Source: Methanocorpusculum sp. (GTDB lineage: Archaea; Halobacteriota; Methanomicrobia; Methanomicrobiales; Methanocorpusculaceae). Taken from it: DNA of 55,438 nucleotides. Below are positions 53,901 through 55,438 of this stretch, piece after piece. The stretch lies in NCBI GenBank assembly GCA_029987115.1, contig DALTWK010000011.1, positions 1-55,438 of the forward strand. Reading direction: 5' to 3'. The first letter of the stretch is position 1. Every line of letters starts with the position of its first letter. A model generated the notes under the pieces. The model did not search any database. It was not told the DNA's origin and was given only the letters and a program-made list of their open reading frames with translations. The position numbers were made by a program, and so were the translations under genes.

Positions 53901-54487
53901 AAAAGATGGAACGGAAGAATGTTCTGTCGCATGAACGTGAAACTATTCTGGAAAAGATAGAAGGTTTCCGCCAGATGAAATTCGAAGTTTTCATGAAAGC
54001 GTACAATGCGATTAATGAAAATTTCCAGCGTATCTATGCTCATCTGAACGATGGAAGCGGACAGCTTGTTCTGGATAATTATGAGGATCCGTTCCTCGGC
54101 GGCATGACGTTTGAAGTGTCCCCGCGTGGCAAGGAAGTTCACCGGTTGAACATGATGTCCGGCGGTGAAAAGTCGTTAACAACGCTGTCTTTCATTTTCG
54201 CAATTCAGCAGTATATGCCGGCGCCGTTCTATGCCCTTGATGAAGTTGATTCAGCATTGGACGGATTGAATGTCGAGCGTCTTGCGAACATGGTCAGGGA
54301 CATCTGTCTTAATACTCAGATTGTTATTGTATCTCACAGAAAACCAATGATTGAAACAGCTGACCGGATGATGGGTGTTACAACACGTCCAACAGATAAG
54401 AGTACACTTGTTACCGGCATCATCACAAAAACTGATTCGGCAGCCGGTGCGAAAAGGAAATCAGAATCCGCGGAGACAGAAAAGTAA
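50987..54487 (+). CDS. smc: Chromosome segregation ATPase SMC
   Basis: SMC (1166 aa) has the full five-part plan: Walker A GPNGSGKS (31-38), coiled coil, hinge (about 500-650; GVFGPISKLGKV, GGAMTGGS), second coiled coil, then signature LNMMSGGEKSLTTLS and Walker B PFYALDEVDSALDG. The start is GTG at 50987, giving HIVQVEIDNFKSF, the normal N-terminus. With the kleisin ScpA it forms a ring that organises DNA. The stop overlaps scpA by one base. Confidence 0.96.
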   Translation: MHIVQVEIDNFKSFSRKTKIPFYEGYTVISGPNGSGKSNIIDAILFVLSLSSSRSLRADKMTDFINLTSGKNTAEVSVEFSDGTKIRRRIKQTPTQTYSYYYLNEKTSSQSEILDYLAKNGIRPHGYNVVMQGDINSIMTMSDRDRRGIIDSIAGVAEFDVKKDQALTELDQVRAKIEREELLLEEYSRQLTNLSSAREDAVKYKKLNDELTYLNAAKQSVTIHEKEHEIATISETRLEQERQRGVIEESIRLEENERDARTEEANEIAQKISAMQGPEYLKIITGQEQQKANIRLAEDRIRRARKDKENALGKITPLFQEIQRSQNSYKDKDTEVKKLQIDRANLAMEVESQKKIFNQVQETLEKRGEDKKGATAELTELMRNLDQKNDERRVVVLRRDSIIEQSRIRLSQLEKYREDQEGFAEERTSTQAEISRLEEEIGDARQEKSVISKQVAEAERQTLHTRKQLEALRSEIQRLTNRQMQLEANQRAAGGSDRSIEAVSEFDGVFGPISKLGKVLKAEHTVALNIAAGGRLKNIVVSDDQVAADCIEHLREERLGRLTFLPLNKMKPQPPLPPLAGNGVIDYAINLIDFEPEYRDAFNLVFGQTVVVENLDAGRRLMGKYRMVTLQGDLLERGGAMTGGSIDKNIRGFGVSVGSESSELVVKIAELKEEETALESAEKRYKSVSDGLREQLNTQGSKITNLELTIQNCNRILDKIAEDEQKGAILVEETERDAKENSDKIAALEVEIEEISAVIDGLNKRTAELKEILNEEEFNLLTERYTRAQKEYNDAQRRLEQKTTNLNDVLLERNYFKKNIEQKTADKAELDAKISEYDAEISHCNEDIDKANESIAAFAEELKKFTGEIEELNQEQIRIRSIADEATLRITKLQGDIERCNVQIAALIEHSEKLATEIAELKGNIEEAVECDLSMNEILDGIVAAERGIKRLGNVNMKAIEEFDELERKTNEKMERKNVLSHERETILEKIEGFRQMKFEVFMKAYNAINENFQRIYAHLNDGSGQLVLDNYEDPFLGGMTFEVSPRGKEVHRLNMMSGGEKSLTTLSFIFAIQQYMPAPFYALDEVDSALDGLNVERLANMVRDICLNTQIVIVSHRKPMIETADRMMGVTTRPTDKSTLVTGIITKTDSAAGAKRKSESAETEK

Positions 54488-55236
54488 TGTCTGAATTTGT
54501 TCTTCCGGAAGGAGAAAACGAGGAACCTATTGCTATTCTGGTGAAAATGGTAAAACAGGGTGTACTTGATCCCTGGAATATCGATATTGCCGATCTGACA
54601 GAAAAGTTCCTCGCAGAGCTGGAAGAACGCCGTGAAATGAATCTCCGGGTTTCGGGCCTCACTATTTTTTATCTATCCGTCCTTCTCAGAATGAAATCGG
54701 AGATTCTTGATGAACCCGAAGATGTTCCGGAAGAAGAATATGATGATGGGATTTATGATGAAGCAGAGGATGACATTACACAAGGACGCGCATTTACTCC
54801 TGTAGAACTTCTTGACCGTGAAATAGAACGGAGACTGAAACGCAAGGAAGTTCGCAAACGAAATACCAACTTATACGAATTAATTAAACAGCTGCGTCAG
54901 GCGGAAAAATCTGAAAGAAGACGGATCCGGCGTCAGAAGCTCATTGATTCGGATGATGAATTATTTGCGGAACCGGATACCGAAGAGGTTGTGGGTATTG
55001 CGCATGATGAGGATTATGAAAGACTTGCTCAGGAAATCTATGAGTATGTTTCGCGCTCGTCAGATGCGCATGATGTCGGTGTATCTCTCGATGAAATCTG
55101 CGCGGCATTCCATTGGCCAAAGTACTTAATTTACCTCCCGTGTCTGTTTTTGGTGCAGAACGGACTCGTTGATCTGGAACAGGAAATCATATTCGGGGAT
55201 CTCTGGGTGGTGGTAACAAATGGTAATACAGCGTAG
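54487..55236 (+). CDS. scpA: Segregation and condensation protein A (kleisin)
   Basis: ScpA (249 aa) bridges the SMC heads. The N-terminal block PIAILVKMVKQGVLDPWNIDIADLTEKFL is diagnostic, and the C-terminal winged helix (about 180-249; VSLDEICAAFHWPKYLIYLPCLF) binds the SMC cap. The middle is acidic and charged. It shares one base with the smc stop (TAATG). Its last 17 bases overlap a tiny membrane-protein frame. Confidence 0.93.
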   Translation: MSEFVLPEGENEEPIAILVKMVKQGVLDPWNIDIADLTEKFLAELEERREMNLRVSGLTIFYLSVLLRMKSEILDEPEDVPEEEYDDGIYDEAEDDITQGRAFTPVELLDREIERRLKRKEVRKRNTNLYELIKQLRQAEKSERRRIRRQKLIDSDDELFAEPDTEEVVGIAHDEDYERLAQEIYEYVSRSSDAHDVGVSLDEICAAFHWPKYLIYLPCLFLVQNGLVDLEQEIIFGDLWVVVTNGNTA

Positions 55237-55354
55237 AAATCATAGAAAAAAGAAACTTGGCTGGATAATTTTAGCGGTTTTCCTATTTTTTGTAATAGGG
55301 ATGTTTGCTGCTATGTTAATTTACTCAGTATTGTGTCTCACAATTTTCTCGTAA
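55220..55354 (+). CDS. Small basic membrane protein overlapping the scpA end
   Basis: An ATG inside the last codons of scpA opens a 44-residue frame in another phase. The protein begins VIQRRNHRKKKLGW and continues as one long hydrophobic helix ending LTIFS. The positive N-terminus and single helix suggest an N-in membrane peptide. Overlap with scpA favours translational coupling. I know no named family; similar tiny frames are often missed in annotation. Confidence 0.5.
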   Translation: MVIQRRNHRKKKLGWIILAVFLFFVIGMFAAMLIYSVLCLTIFS

Positions 55355-55438
55355 ATTACAATTCGTCATGTTTATATTGGTCCGCATCTAATGTTGTTAC
55401 CTCGAAAGTTCACTGGTTTCTGAGCCGGTGAATTGAGT
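55355..55438 (+). other. Window end: possible promoter and hairpin
   Basis: A TATA-like TTTATATTGG lies near 55371-55380. Downstream, TTCACTGG (55409-55416) and CCGGTGAA (55425-55432) form an 8-bp stem (one G-T pair) with loop TTTCTGAG. A transcript starting near 55400 would begin with this hairpin. The window stops too soon to tell whether it is a leader, an RNA gene or a terminator. Confidence 0.3.

Noticed and set aside
1..55438. CRISPR arrays, insertion sequences, prophage genes or rRNA
   Set aside because: No regularly spaced long repeats, transposase or phage motifs, or rRNA sequence were seen anywhere in the window.

Overview
The window is an archaeal chromosome segment, almost certainly from a methanogen of the order Methanomicrobiales; Methanocorpusculum is my best guess, from gene content and base composition only. 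Supporting features are coenzyme F430 genes (cfbA, cfbB, cfbD, cfbE), the F420 gene cofD, four-subunit pyruvate:ferredoxin oxidoreductase, GatDE, archaeal LonB, TiaS, Nob1, NreA with a PCNA motif, a PGF-CTERM surface protein, and TATA-box promoters. I see no phage, insertion sequence or CRISPR array.

Layout. 1-4043: corrinoid genes (cobD, cbiB, a surface binding protein, and a cobyric acid synthase that lacks its amidotransferase domain). 4047-8000 (minus): overlapping F430 operon cfbA-cfbE-cfbD-cfbB. 8133-15216 (plus): divergent tetrapyrrole operon HEAT-TPR-hemD-[sirC/hemA fusion]-hemB-hemL-hemC-cobA, which carries glutamyl-tRNA to precorrin-2 and probably sirohydrochlorin. The shared intergenic region holds strong inverted repeats around the cfbA TATA box. 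15220-16417: a pilin-like gene that has lost its membrane helix, tRNA-Val and tRNA-Gly, and a repeat-rich spacer. 16418-26374: htpX, argH-gatD-gatE, a small basic protein, cofD, porCDAB. 26469-29803: nreA, a cbiZ fusion, tiaS. 29804-30182: a long, highly structured 5' leader before a CorC-like transporter gene; this is the strongest candidate here for an undescribed regulatory RNA. 30183-43779: mixed housekeeping genes including a DUF362 Fe-S protein, parvulin, HEAT protein, exonuclease VII, argG, lonB, prs and nob1. 43776-46681 (minus): an FkbM methyltransferase with two tandem flippase-like proteins. 46740-50203: hsp20, an FKBP-like membrane protein, a deoxyhypusine synthase-like protein and an MFS transporter. 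50293-55354: coiled-coil protein, smc, scpA and a tiny membrane protein.

How they fit together. The left 15 kb makes uroporphyrinogen III and precorrin-2, from which Ni-F430 and corrinoids both derive. The corrinoid side looks tilted to salvage: a surface binding protein, CbiZ (which regenerates cobyric acid), CobD and CbiB are present, while the de novo enzyme that makes cobyric acid appears to have lost its glutaminase half.

Gene calls rest on translated sequence, motifs and gene order read by eye. Database names such as DUF numbers are from memory.
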